Assembly (NCBI RefSeq): GCF_900107035.1
Contig: NZ_FNOJ01000009.1
Coordinates: 54,464 to 118,463 of the forward strand
DNA length: 64,000 bases
Reading direction: 5' to 3'
Origin: Alicyclobacillus hesperidum
GTDB taxonomy: Bacteria; Bacillota; Bacilli; Alicyclobacillales; Alicyclobacillaceae
The translations under genes were made by a program, and so were the position numbers. How positions within the stretch are numbered: the first letter of the stretch is position 1; the number at the start of each line of letters is the position of its first letter. Of the stretch, positions 17,856-25,679 are shown in pieces. The notes beneath the pieces are model-generated. The model worked only from the letters and a program-made list of their open reading frames with translations. It made no database searches and was not told the DNA's origin.

Positions 17856-19319
17856 TCATAAGCGATAGACGATTTCAAGCTCAGGCACCGCGCTCCGATC
17901 GCGATGAAAAACGCGTACCTCTTGCACGAGCTCGAGCACGGCAAGGCGCAATGCAGCTTCATCGCCGTCGAGATCCTTGCAAAGTCGCTCCAGGCGCTGG
18001 CGAGCTGCAAGTACAGGATCGGGTGTGGCCGTTGCAAGCGCCACAAGTTGCGCATCATATTCACTCATCTCCGCCCGCAACGGAGATACATGACGGCGAA
18101 AATCCTCTTCGCCGAGAACGCCGCGCGTATAGCCATCGATGAGCCGATCGATCCGTTGCTGTAGGCGCCGTTGCCGCCTGCGCAAGTCTGCCTCACGCCG
18201 TCTCGGGTCGGTTTGTGCACGCAAAAGCACGTCGGAAAAATTGATCTTCGCGGTCCCAGCGGCAAGCACCTGACTTGTCACGCAGCGTTCAAACTCTTCC
18301 GCATCGACGCGATTTGCCACACAACCACCGGTCTGCACATATGTGCCACAGCGATAGATGCGCCGGCGCTGCCGGCCATCCTTGCGCTCATAAATCTGCC
18401 ACCCGGCGTGCATGTTGGCCCCGCAGTACCCACATTTGGCGATCCCGGAGAGCAATCGCGCCGCTCCCCGCGTTCGGGGCGGCAGTGACTGGCGACGTTG
18501 AAACAAACGATTGATCTGCGTAAACTCCTCACTCGTCAGCAAGGCTTCGTGTGCCTGCTCGATACAAATCCAGTCTTCTACATTGCGCTCGACGCGAGCC
18601 CTGCCGGTGCCTTTGCGTCGATTCCACACCGCTGTACCCATCAAAGTCGGATTTTGAAAAAGCGTCCGGATTGCCGTTTCCGACCACAAGCGGCCGGTTT
18701 TCGAAGGCACGCCGCGATCGTTCAGATATTTTGCAACCTGCCTTGCTCCTTGCCCACTGAGCAAAAGCCTTGCCGCCTCGCGCACCCAAGGCGCTTCTTG
18801 TGGGTTGGGTGTGAGGCGGCCGGCGACGAGATCATAGCCATAAGGCGGCTTTTGCGCCAATGTGCCCCGCCTCGCCATGGACAACAGGTTTTCGTACACG
18901 CGCTCGGCGATCATCTCGCGTTCAAACTCGGCGATGACAGACAAAATCTGTGCAACGAGGCGGCCCATGGCCGTGCCTATTTCGAAGTTTTGGCGGGTGG
19001 AACGATAGAACACTCCGTGTTCGTTCATCTCTTCGATCAACTTCGCAAAATCGGCAACCCGGCGCGTCAAGCGATCGATTCGCGTCGTCACGACACCGAC
19101 GATTTTCCCTGCGCGAATATCGCTGCGCAGTCTTTTCATTGCGGGCCGCTCCAGGTTTTTCGCGGAATAACCTTCGTCGCGGTAAACGGAAAATTCGCTG
19201 TAGCCATTGCCTCTTGCAAATTGCACCAACTGCTCCTCTTGTTCAAACACGCTGTTGCCTTCCTGTGCCTGCTCCTCGGTCGAGACGCGAACATAAAGCG
19301 CCAACCGCTTATCGGTCAT
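17856..19319 (-). CDS. Large serine recombinase
   Basis: A 487-aa site-specific recombinase. It has the N-terminal resolvase domain with catalytic Ser13 (ALYVRVSTEEQ), the Arg motif TRIDRLTRRVADF and the helix region EFEREMIAERV; then the recombinase domain (PPYGYDLVAGRLTPNP...ARQVAKYLNDRGVPSKTGRLWSE); then a zinc ribbon (CGYCGANM...CGTYVQTGGC) and a coiled coil (residues about 375-425). It belongs to the same class as SpoIVCA/SprA, which excise elements from sporulation genes. Its 3' end is 37 bp from the murA junction. The start overlaps the stop of a small upstream ORF. Confidence 0.95.
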   Translation of the reverse strand: MTDKRLALYVRVSTEEQAQEGNSVFEQEEQLVQFARGNGYSEFSVYRDEGYSAKNLERPAMKRLRSDIRAGKIVGVVTTRIDRLTRRVADFAKLIEEMNEHGVFYRSTRQNFEIGTAMGRLVAQILSVIAEFEREMIAERVYENLLSMARRGTLAQKPPYGYDLVAGRLTPNPQEAPWVREAARLLLSGQGARQVAKYLNDRGVPSKTGRLWSETAIRTLFQNPTLMGTAVWNRRKGTGRARVERNVEDWICIEQAHEALLTSEEFTQINRLFQRRQSLPPRTRGAARLLSGIAKCGYCGANMHAGWQIYERKDGRQRRRIYRCGTYVQTGGCVANRVDAEEFERCVTSQVLAAGTAKINFSDVLLRAQTDPRRREADLRRRQRRLQQRIDRLIDGYTRGVLGEEDFRRHVSPLRAEMSEYDAQLVALATATPDPVLAARQRLERLCKDLDGDEAALRLAVLELVQEVRVFHRDRSAVPELEIVYRL

Positions 19320-19477
19320 CGCCTCTCGACCCCCGCTTCAGAGGTCAACTTGCGCCGGACAAGGGGTTCGATGACTTGCCTTGCCTTTTCTCGCCACAAT
19401 TCCTCAGCGTCGGCAAACGGAACGAGCGCCTGCTTCGATTCCACGTAGACAAAGGAAGCGCGCACCTTCACGACCAC
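19316..19477 (-). CDS. 53-residue ORF coupled to the recombinase, function unknown
   Basis: From GTG 19477, six nt or fewer after a GGGGGG run, the frame reads VVVKVRASFVYVESKQALVP, continues FADAEELWREKARQVIEPLV and ends in TGA at 19316. The TGA overlaps the recombinase ATG (ATGA), so the two are translationally coupled. The product is small and charged with a predicted helical middle. I do not recognise it. A recombination directionality factor is conceivable from position alone. Confidence 0.6.
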   Translation of the reverse strand: MVVKVRASFVYVESKQALVPFADAEELWREKARQVIEPLVRRKLTSEAGVERR

Positions 19478-19531
19478 ATCCCCCCTACCAGACGCTATGC
19501 GGCAGAGGTTGTTCGCCTTGCCGGACGAGAA

Positions 19532-20521
19532 TTAGATCCGGCTCCCCAGGCGATCGCGAATGGCTTGTGCAATCGCCGGTGCGTGCAAACGCCCGTTCTC
19601 GATGAAAATCCGATTGGCGTCATAACCTGAGACCACCACGCCCGCGATAAAGATCCCGGTTACGTTCGTCTCATAGGTCTCCGGATGATGTGTTGGGATA
19701 CCGGATTGCGCATCGATTTCGACGCCGAGCTCCGACAGAAACGGCGTGTCGGGATGATAGCCGATGAGCGCTAGCACGTGGTCCGCCGCGATTTCGATGT
19801 CCCCTTCTGGCGTCGCCACTTGCACTCTGTCTCGCAAGATGGCCTTCACACGAGACTGAAAGTGGAAGGCAATGCGCTCGTGATCGATTAAACTCTGGAT
19901 TTCCGGCCGCACCCACGGCTTAATTTTGTCGGATAAAGCAGCACCACGATGGATGAGTGTGACTTCGGCGCCGACTCTATACAAGTCGATGGCCGCTTCG
20001 GCGGCGGAATTGGTACCGCCGACAATCACGACCCGCTGCCCATAATATGGATGCGCATCGCGGTAGTAGTGCTGGACATGTGGCAACTCTTCGCCTGGAA
20101 CGCCGAGCGCATTGGGGTGATCAAAATACCCGGTTGCGATCACGACTTGGCGCGCGTACGTCTGGATCTCTTGTCCTGCGAGCGTGCGGGACTGAATGGA
20201 AAACGCCATCTGCCCATCGTCCCAGGCAACCTGCTCAACCGTTTCGTATTGCCTGATTGGCAACTTCAGGCGAGCCACGACCGTGCGATAGTAATTCAAC
20301 GCCTCTTGGCGTGTCGGTTTTCCGCCCTGCGTATAAAAAGGGATATCGGCGATTTCAAGCCGCTCGGGGGTAGAGTTGAAGATCATCTGTGTGGGGAAAC
20401 GATAAATCGTCGAGGCGATGCAAGATTTCTCCAGAACGACATGATCGATCTGCCGTTTCTGTAGTTCTACGGACACGGCCAGACCACATGGCCCAGCACC
20501 AATGACACATACGTCGTACAT
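19532..20521 (-). CDS. ypdA: YpdA-type bacillithiol disulfide reductase (FAD/NADPH)
   Basis: A flavoprotein of the YpdA/Bdr family, thought to reduce bacillithiol disulfide with NADPH. It has the FAD motif VCVIGAGPCGLAVSVELQ, including the conserved Cys (Cys12 here) of the GPC motif, an NADPH Rossmann motif VVIVGGTNSAAEAAIDLYR, and C-terminal TGIFIAGVVVSGYDANRIFIENGR. No CxxC redox pair is seen, consistent with YpdA rather than thioredoxin reductase. ATG at 20521 (329 aa) follows TAGGAGC. It is cargo of the murA-interrupting element, with its own TATAAT upstream. bshC, for bacillithiol synthesis, is in the same cluster. Confidence 0.88.
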   Translation of the reverse strand: MYDVCVIGAGPCGLAVSVELQKRQIDHVVLEKSCIASTIYRFPTQMIFNSTPERLEIADIPFYTQGGKPTRQEALNYYRTVVARLKLPIRQYETVEQVAWDDGQMAFSIQSRTLAGQEIQTYARQVVIATGYFDHPNALGVPGEELPHVQHYYRDAHPYYGQRVVIVGGTNSAAEAAIDLYRVGAEVTLIHRGAALSDKIKPWVRPEIQSLIDHERIAFHFQSRVKAILRDRVQVATPEGDIEIAADHVLALIGYHPDTPFLSELGVEIDAQSGIPTHHPETYETNVTGIFIAGVVVSGYDANRIFIENGRLHAPAIAQAIRDRLGSRI

Positions 20522-20571
20522 CTCGAAATCGCTCCTAGCCTTCATTCATCTGTGATCTCTCCATTCCAATA

Positions 20572-20577
20572 ATTATA
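20572..20577 (-). promoter_or_regulatory. Probable -10 element for ypdA inside the element
   Basis: A perfect TATAAT on the minus strand lies about 50 nt upstream of the ypdA start and inside the element. The -35 is weak (GAGCCG at 17-nt spacing, or TTGAGC at 19). It suggests the element's genes can be transcribed independently of the mur operon. Confidence 0.5.
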
Positions 20578-20598
20578 TCATGGCTTGTGAAGTACGGC

Positions 20599-20901
20599 TC
20601 AAAGCATATTAGGCAAGATAGGGGACCGCATCTTTTGCATCAGATGCATGGGGACATCGGTACTGTGGATAGTCGACGCGTCAACCTCAATCACGTCGCC
20701 ATCCACACGTACCTTTGCGCCCAACGCCCTCAGGATTTCGACCATAACGTGCACATCTTCCAAATCGGGTACGTTTTCGACGACCGTCGTTCCATTGACC
20801 ATCACGGTCGCCGCCAAAATCGGCAGCGCGGCGTTTTTCGCGCCGTAGACAGACGTCTCGCCAGAGAGCGGAACGCCGCCATAGATTCTCAGCCTATCCA
20901 C
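20599..20901 (-). CDS. murA: MurA N-terminal part (split gene, 5' fragment)
   Basis: From GTG 20901 the frame reads MDRLRIYGGVPLSG, then SVYGAKNAALPILAATV, with the Lys22-Asn23 substrate-binding pair at exactly the E. coli MurA positions, ending HLMQKMRS at the junction (20623). The last eight codons to the stop at 20599 (PILPNML plus stop) belong to the element. GGGAGGTGA precedes GTG 20901; a GTG at 20910 overlapping the murB stop is the alternative. Joined to the 3' part at TCC it gives a 419-residue MurA. Confidence 0.93.
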   Translation of the reverse strand: MDRLRIYGGVPLSGETSVYGAKNAALPILAATVMVNGTTVVENVPDLEDVHVMVEILRALGAKVRVDGDVIEVDASTIHSTDVPMHLMQKMRSPILPNML

Positions 20902-20906
20902 ACCCG

Positions 20907-21830
20907 TCACCTCCCTGAGATTGGCTCCCCCAGCACACGCACCTCAGTTTCCAATTCGATCCCATACTGATCGCGGACCACCTGTTGGGCGTGGCGAATC
21001 AGCCATAGCACATCCGCCGCTGTCGCCCCCTCGACGTTCACGATGAAGTTGGCGTGTTTATCGCTGATCTTGGCGCCGCCATGCTGAAATCCTTTAAGAC
21101 CTGCAGCTTCGATGAGCCGACCCGCATGCGTGCCTTCTGGGTTGCGAAACACCGATCCGCAGTTTGGCCATGAAAGCGGTTGGGACTCGACGCGCTTTTG
21201 CGACCACTGTTTGACCTGCTTCACCAACGCGTCGCGATCGCCAGGTGACAAGGCAAATTTCGCTTGCGTCACGATGCCAAATCGGTCCTTTAAGATGCTG
21301 TAACGGTATCCGAACTTCAGATCGGCGTTTTGCAATCGTTCGATCTCGCCGTCGGCATTCATCACGTCCGCCCATTCCAGCACTTCGCACGTCTCCTTGC
21401 CATACGCGCCTGCATTCATCATGACAGCCCCACCCACGGAACCAGGAATTCCAGTCGCGAATTCAAGGCCAGCAAGACCGTGACGCAGCGCAATATTGGC
21501 GGCGGATACGTACGACCTGCCTGCCATCGCGATGATCGCGGCGCCCTCAATTTCCACCTTTGCGAATGCATCATGGAGCTTGACGACGACACCGCGAATT
21601 CCGCCATCAAGGACGAGCGCATTTGAGCCTCGGCCAATCACCGTGATCGGCAAGCCGAGATGCCGTGCGGCGAGCACCGTCCCGCGCAATTCGTCAAGCG
21701 AGGCAGGGACGACAAAATAGTCGGCCGGGCCGCCAATGCGCCAAGTGGTGTGACGTTGCATCGGTTCATCACACACGATGTTGGCAACGCCGTGCGACGT
21801 AAAAACAGAGAGGACTGCTTCAGGGCCCAT
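20907..21830 (-). CDS. murB: UDP-N-acetylenolpyruvoylglucosamine reductase
   Basis: An FAD/NADPH enzyme reducing the enolpyruvyl product of MurA to UDP-MurNAc. It has the FAD-binding block GRGSNALVLDGGIRGVVV, GLEFATGIPGSVGGAVMMNAGAYG, the catalytic-Ser motif NCGSVFRNPEG and the C-terminal AGLKGFQHGGAKISDKHANFIVN. At 307 aa it is a type II-like MurB. It lies between murG and the murA 5' part, so the element splits consecutive steps of one pathway. Confidence 0.96.
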   Translation of the reverse strand: MGPEAVLSVFTSHGVANIVCDEPMQRHTTWRIGGPADYFVVPASLDELRGTVLAARHLGLPITVIGRGSNALVLDGGIRGVVVKLHDAFAKVEIEGAAIIAMAGRSYVSAANIALRHGLAGLEFATGIPGSVGGAVMMNAGAYGKETCEVLEWADVMNADGEIERLQNADLKFGYRYSILKDRFGIVTQAKFALSPGDRDALVKQVKQWSQKRVESQPLSWPNCGSVFRNPEGTHAGRLIEAAGLKGFQHGGAKISDKHANFIVNVEGATAADVLWLIRHAQQVVRDQYGIELETEVRVLGEPISGR

Positions 21831-21930
21831 GCGTGAACCTCCAAGTGCAATTTTGATGACGCCAGCCTACGCCCAGGTTCCGCATGGCATCATATGCGGC
21901 AGCGGGCGAACCGTGCCGCCACGACATCGT

Positions 21931-23031
21931 TTAGCTGCGGACAGCGGACATGACCAAATCGTACAGTCTTTCGACAGCCTCTGGTTGTCCGAATGACTTC
22001 GCGCGTTCCTTCATCACTGCGAGCTTGTCCGGCTTCAGCAAGTCGACCACACCATCCCACAGCCGATCCACCGTCAAGTCTTGTTCGCGTATCATCAGAG
22101 CGGCCCCCGCATGCACGAGATTGCGCGCGTTCTCCTCCTGGTGGTTCGCCGTCACGTACGGACTTGGGATCAGGATGGACGCGATACCTAAAGCGCAAAT
22201 TTCAGCAAGTGTACTGCTTCCGGCGCGGCTAATGATCAAGTCGACGTGTGGCAATAAGCTTGGCATGTCAGAAATAAACGGATGGATGGAGACGTTTCGC
22301 GGCAACGCCCCTAACTCGCGCACAGTCTCATCGTAATGCGCTTCGCCAGTGACAAACAGGCAGCGCCAATCCGGATGCTGCGCAAACCGCGGCAACATTT
22401 GGGCGATCATCCGGTTGACTGATTCCGAGCCTCGGCTGCCGGTAAAAATGAGGACAACCTTTTGCCCACGCAAAATGCGATAGGTATCCAAGGCTTGTCG
22501 CTTGGCCGCAGAATCGACCGAAATGACCTCGCTGGCGCGCGGATTCCCTGTGAGGACAACGCGCCGAGCGCCCCGGAAATACCTCTCGCTTTCGGGAAAA
22601 CACACAGCCACGGCCTCACTTTTCCGCGCACACAGTTGGTTTGTCAGGCCTGGGCGGGCATTGCCCTCCCAAATCACGCTCGGAATTCCAAGCGACTTGG
22701 CGGCGAAGACCACTGGCAACGTGACGAAACCGCCGGTGCCGACGACAACGTCTGGACGAAAGCGCCGTAAGAGGCGCCGCGCCTGAAAATAGCCGCGTGC
22801 TGTGACCAACAACGTGCGCACCGCTTGCAGCGACACCTGTCTGCGTAGCCCAGCGGCATCTACTGTGACAAAGGGCAAATCGAGCGGCCGTACAATCGAT
22901 TGTTCCAGTCCGTTGCGCGTGCCGATGTAGAGACAATCAAGCGGATCGATCCGCCTTTGCATATAGCGCCAAAGCGACAGCGCCGGGTAAATATGTCCCC
23001 CAGTGCCGCCGCCCGTCAATACGACTTTCAT
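21931..23031 (-). CDS. murG: MurG, lipid II synthase (GlcNAc transferase)
   Basis: Transfers GlcNAc to lipid I at the inner membrane face. The N-terminal GGTGGHIYPALSLW glycine loop, GTGGFVTLPVVFAAKSLGIPSVIWEGNARPGLTN, FTGSRGSESVN, and the UDP-binding ISRAGSSTLAEICALGIASILIPSP with NHQEENAR are all present. 366 aa, full length. It overlaps the upstream spoVE/ftsW gene by 4 nt and has a 100-bp gap to murB. Confidence 0.97.
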   Translation of the reverse strand: MKVVLTGGGTGGHIYPALSLWRYMQRRIDPLDCLYIGTRNGLEQSIVRPLDLPFVTVDAAGLRRQVSLQAVRTLLVTARGYFQARRLLRRFRPDVVVGTGGFVTLPVVFAAKSLGIPSVIWEGNARPGLTNQLCARKSEAVAVCFPESERYFRGARRVVLTGNPRASEVISVDSAAKRQALDTYRILRGQKVVLIFTGSRGSESVNRMIAQMLPRFAQHPDWRCLFVTGEAHYDETVRELGALPRNVSIHPFISDMPSLLPHVDLIISRAGSSTLAEICALGIASILIPSPYVTANHQEENARNLVHAGAALMIREQDLTVDRLWDGVVDLLKPDKLAVMKERAKSFGQPEAVERLYDLVMSAVRS

Positions 23032-24146
23032 CGAACCACTCCAGCCTGCTTCGAGATATTCAAGAGAATCCCGACGCCGCTGAGCAAGAGCGTCAAGGAC
23101 GATCCGCCGTAACTAATAAACGGCAAAGTGATGCCTGTCGCCGGGATCGACCCCGTGACGACGCCGATGTTAATCAAAACCTGCACCGCAATCATGCCAG
23201 TAATGCCGACGCCAAGTAAAGTCCCAAACTCGTCTGGGGCATAGATGGCCGTGCGAATACCGCGCCACACCAGGACGGCAAATAACAGCAAGACGCAGAT
23301 GCCACCTAGGAGCCCTAACTCCTCGCCGATAATGGAAAAGATAAAGTCTGTCTGTGGCTCGGGCAAGTAGAGAAACTTCTGACGGCTGTTGCCAAGGCCG
23401 AGACCCAAAATACCGCCGGACCCAAGCGCGTATAACGACTGGATAATCTGATAACCTTTGCCCAGCGGGTATTTCCATGGATCAATGAAGGCAGCAATGC
23501 GATCCATTCGATAGGGCGCAACCGCGACGAGACCGCCAAAGCCGAGCATGCCGACGCCGAATAGCGCCCCCAAATGGGACATTCGGGTGCCAGCTGCAAA
23601 GAGCATGATGACGGTCGTCCCCATGATAACGACACTCTGCCCGAGGTCTGGTTCCAGCATGATGAGACCCACTGCCACCAAGGCAAGTCCCATGGGCGGC
23701 ACAAAGCCTCGCCAGAACGAGTGCATGCGATCCGCCGATTCGGCGAGCAGGTGGGCGAGAAATACGACCAGACCGAGTTTGGCAAATTCGGATGGTTGAA
23801 TGCCAAGCGATCCGATGCCAAGCCACGCCTTCGAGCCGCCGCGGTTGACGCCGACAATGAGTACCAGGACAAGCATGGCGAAGCTGGCGACGGCGAGCTT
23901 AGGCGCATGTTTGCGCCACACATGATAATCGATGCGGGAGAACCAAAACATGCAGAGGACGCCGATGATCGCCCAGATCAATTGGCGCTTGGAAAAATAG
24001 AACGGGTCGCCGAAGCGCGTCGCAGACACGACGGACGAGGCACTGTGCACCATCGTGATCCCAAACGATAAGAGGACCAGAATGACGCCGACAATTGCGA
24101 GATCGCCCGCCTGACGCGGCGTAGAAGTGGCGCGAGTCTGAAACAA
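23028..24146 (-). CDS. SEDS-family peptidoglycan polymerase FtsW/SpoVE
   Basis: A 372-aa polytopic membrane glycosyltransferase that polymerises lipid II with a cognate class B PBP. It shows about ten hydrophobic segments, the catalytic region LGIGSLGIQPSEFAKLGLVVFLAH, and MLEPDLGQSVV, YQIIQSLYALGSGGILGLGLGNSRQKFLYLPEPQTDFIFSIIGEELG, and FISYGGSSL. Position between murD and murG is that of spoVE in Bacillus, so a cortex-synthesis role with SpoVD is plausible, but FtsW is not excluded. Confidence 0.94.
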   Translation of the reverse strand: MFQTRATSTPRQAGDLAIVGVILVLLSFGITMVHSASSVVSATRFGDPFYFSKRQLIWAIIGVLCMFWFSRIDYHVWRKHAPKLAVASFAMLVLVLIVGVNRGGSKAWLGIGSLGIQPSEFAKLGLVVFLAHLLAESADRMHSFWRGFVPPMGLALVAVGLIMLEPDLGQSVVIMGTTVIMLFAAGTRMSHLGALFGVGMLGFGGLVAVAPYRMDRIAAFIDPWKYPLGKGYQIIQSLYALGSGGILGLGLGNSRQKFLYLPEPQTDFIFSIIGEELGLLGGICVLLLFAVLVWRGIRTAIYAPDEFGTLLGVGITGMIAVQVLINIGVVTGSIPATGITLPFISYGGSSLTLLLSGVGILLNISKQAGVVR

Positions 24147-24267
24147 ATTGGCCCCTCCTCAGACGCACCGGTGCCTGACAGACCGCTCGCGAGCGAGCTG
24201 CCGCTGGCACAGGCTGTGTGAGCGGCCCGCATAGGCGGCGGTGACAGGCCGCCCATTGGACACGCTG

Positions 24268-25656
24268 CTACAGTCTATGCACAGCCTCTTTGAACATGCT
24301 TCCCCGAACTTCAAACGAACTAAACATGTCCCAACTTGCGCATGCGGGTGACAGCAATACGGTGTCTCCCGGCTCGGCAAGGCGATGAGCGCGTTGAACA
24401 GCCTCGTCGAGCGAGGACGCAAGTTCAATCTGCTCGACCCCGGCTCGCTGACACGTATTCCGCAACGCCTCGCGCGTCTGACCAAGACACACGGCAGCCT
24501 TGACGCGCCCGCGCAATTCTGGCAGCAACGAGTCAAACGACAGTCCACGGTCCAGTCCACCCGCAATCCATACAATGCCGTGCGCAAACGAGCGCAGGGC
24601 TTGGCGCGCCGCGTCTGGGTTGGTCGCCTTAGAATCGTTGTAATAGCGCACGCCATGAAGTTCCCGCACAAACTCGAGACGATGTTCGACACCTTGAAAC
24701 GTTGCTGCAACCTGCCGAATGGCCTCGTCAGACGCCCCGGCTGCCTGTGCCAACGCGGCCGCAGCGACGACATTTTGCAAGTTGTGGCGGCCGGGCAATG
24801 CCACCTCCGCGATGGGCAACAATCTGCGGACTTCGCCGCGCTCTGCAATCACGATATCTTCATCCTCGACACCGACGCCGAAGGCAAAGCGAACGTGATC
24901 GACACTGAAATAGTGCACGTCCGCACGTAAGCGCGAGGCACCGCCGGCGACGAGATCCTGATCCGCATTGAGCACGGCAATGTCGCCCTGCTCCATATTG
25001 GAAAACATCTTCCACTTCGCTTCCTGATACGCTTCGAATGTGCCGTGGTAATCGAGGTGCGCCGGGTAGAAGTTGAGCAAGGCTGCTCCTCGCGGCCGAA
25101 AGCGCCAAGTGCCCATCAATTGAAAGCTCGATACCTCAAGCACAACCGGTTCATCCGTCTGCTCCTCTAGCACGGCCTCGGCAAACGGCGTCCCAATGTT
25201 GCCCCCGACAAAAGGGAGCCGTCCTGCCGCTCGCAGCATCTCGCCGACAAGCGTCGTGGTCGTCGTCTTGCCGTTGGATCCGGTGATGGCATAAATAGGC
25301 CGCTCTGTGAACCACGACGCCACTTCAATCTCGCTGAAAATAGGCACCCCTTTTGCGGCGAGTTGCTCAATAAACGGAACCGTATACGGAATGCCAGGGC
25401 TTTTCACGACAAACTGCCATGGCCTATGAAGCAGTTCTGACGGATGCCCGCCAAAGACAAACTGTACACCATGCCCTGCTAGGGCCTTGATGCCTTCATC
25501 CGTTTCTGGCTTGTCACCGCGATCCGTCACGGTCACGCGAAAGCCGCGCCCTGCCAACAAACGAGCAGCCGCGGCCCCACTTTTGCCATATCCAACGACG
25601 AGCACATGTCCCGGTTCGCGCAACCACAAAGCAAGAGGTTCGCCATACCTGTCCAC
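24268..25656 (-). CDS. murD: UDP-MurNAc-L-Ala:D-Glu ligase
   Basis: Adds D-glutamate to UDP-MurNAc-L-Ala. It carries the N-terminal VLVVGYGKSGAAAARLLAGRGF, the ATP loop ITGSNGKTTTTTLVGEML, FQLMGTWRFRPR, YPAHLDYHGTFEAY, FQGVEHRLEFV, NDSKATNPDA and the C-terminal LLSPACASWDMF. 462 aa, full length. A 121-bp gap follows before spoVE/ftsW, in which I see only a CGCTCGCGAGCG palindrome. Confidence 0.97.
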   Translation of the reverse strand: MDRYGEPLALWLREPGHVLVVGYGKSGAAAARLLAGRGFRVTVTDRGDKPETDEGIKALAGHGVQFVFGGHPSELLHRPWQFVVKSPGIPYTVPFIEQLAAKGVPIFSEIEVASWFTERPIYAITGSNGKTTTTTLVGEMLRAAGRLPFVGGNIGTPFAEAVLEEQTDEPVVLEVSSFQLMGTWRFRPRGAALLNFYPAHLDYHGTFEAYQEAKWKMFSNMEQGDIAVLNADQDLVAGGASRLRADVHYFSVDHVRFAFGVGVEDEDIVIAERGEVRRLLPIAEVALPGRHNLQNVVAAAALAQAAGASDEAIRQVAATFQGVEHRLEFVRELHGVRYYNDSKATNPDAARQALRSFAHGIVWIAGGLDRGLSFDSLLPELRGRVKAAVCLGQTREALRNTCQRAGVEQIELASSLDEAVQRAHRLAEPGDTVLLSPACASWDMFSSFEVRGSMFKEAVHRL

Positions 25657-25679
25657 TTCCGGTCACCTTCCGTTTCGTT

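Larger units (their letters stand above)
17817..20625 (-). mobile_element. 2.8-kb serine-recombinase element interrupting murA
   Basis: The element lies between the two murA parts. Its contents, all on the minus strand, are ypdA, a 53-codon ORF and a large serine recombinase. On the minus strand the 5' half ends ATGCGG-TCC-CCTATC and the 3' half begins GGGT-TCC-TCCATC; the shared TCC (20625-20623 and 17819-17817) is the likely crossover core. Recombination there removes 2806 bp and joins murA in frame as MRSSIFLMGP. The recombinase gene starts next to one end, as usual for integrating or excising elements. Exact att boundaries are inferred from protein continuity. Confidence 0.85.

Noticed and set aside
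24147..24267. Possible gene or regulatory region between murD and spoVE/ftsW
   Set aside because: Only a CGCTCGCGAGCG palindrome is visible; no ribosome site, promoter or T-tract supports a function.
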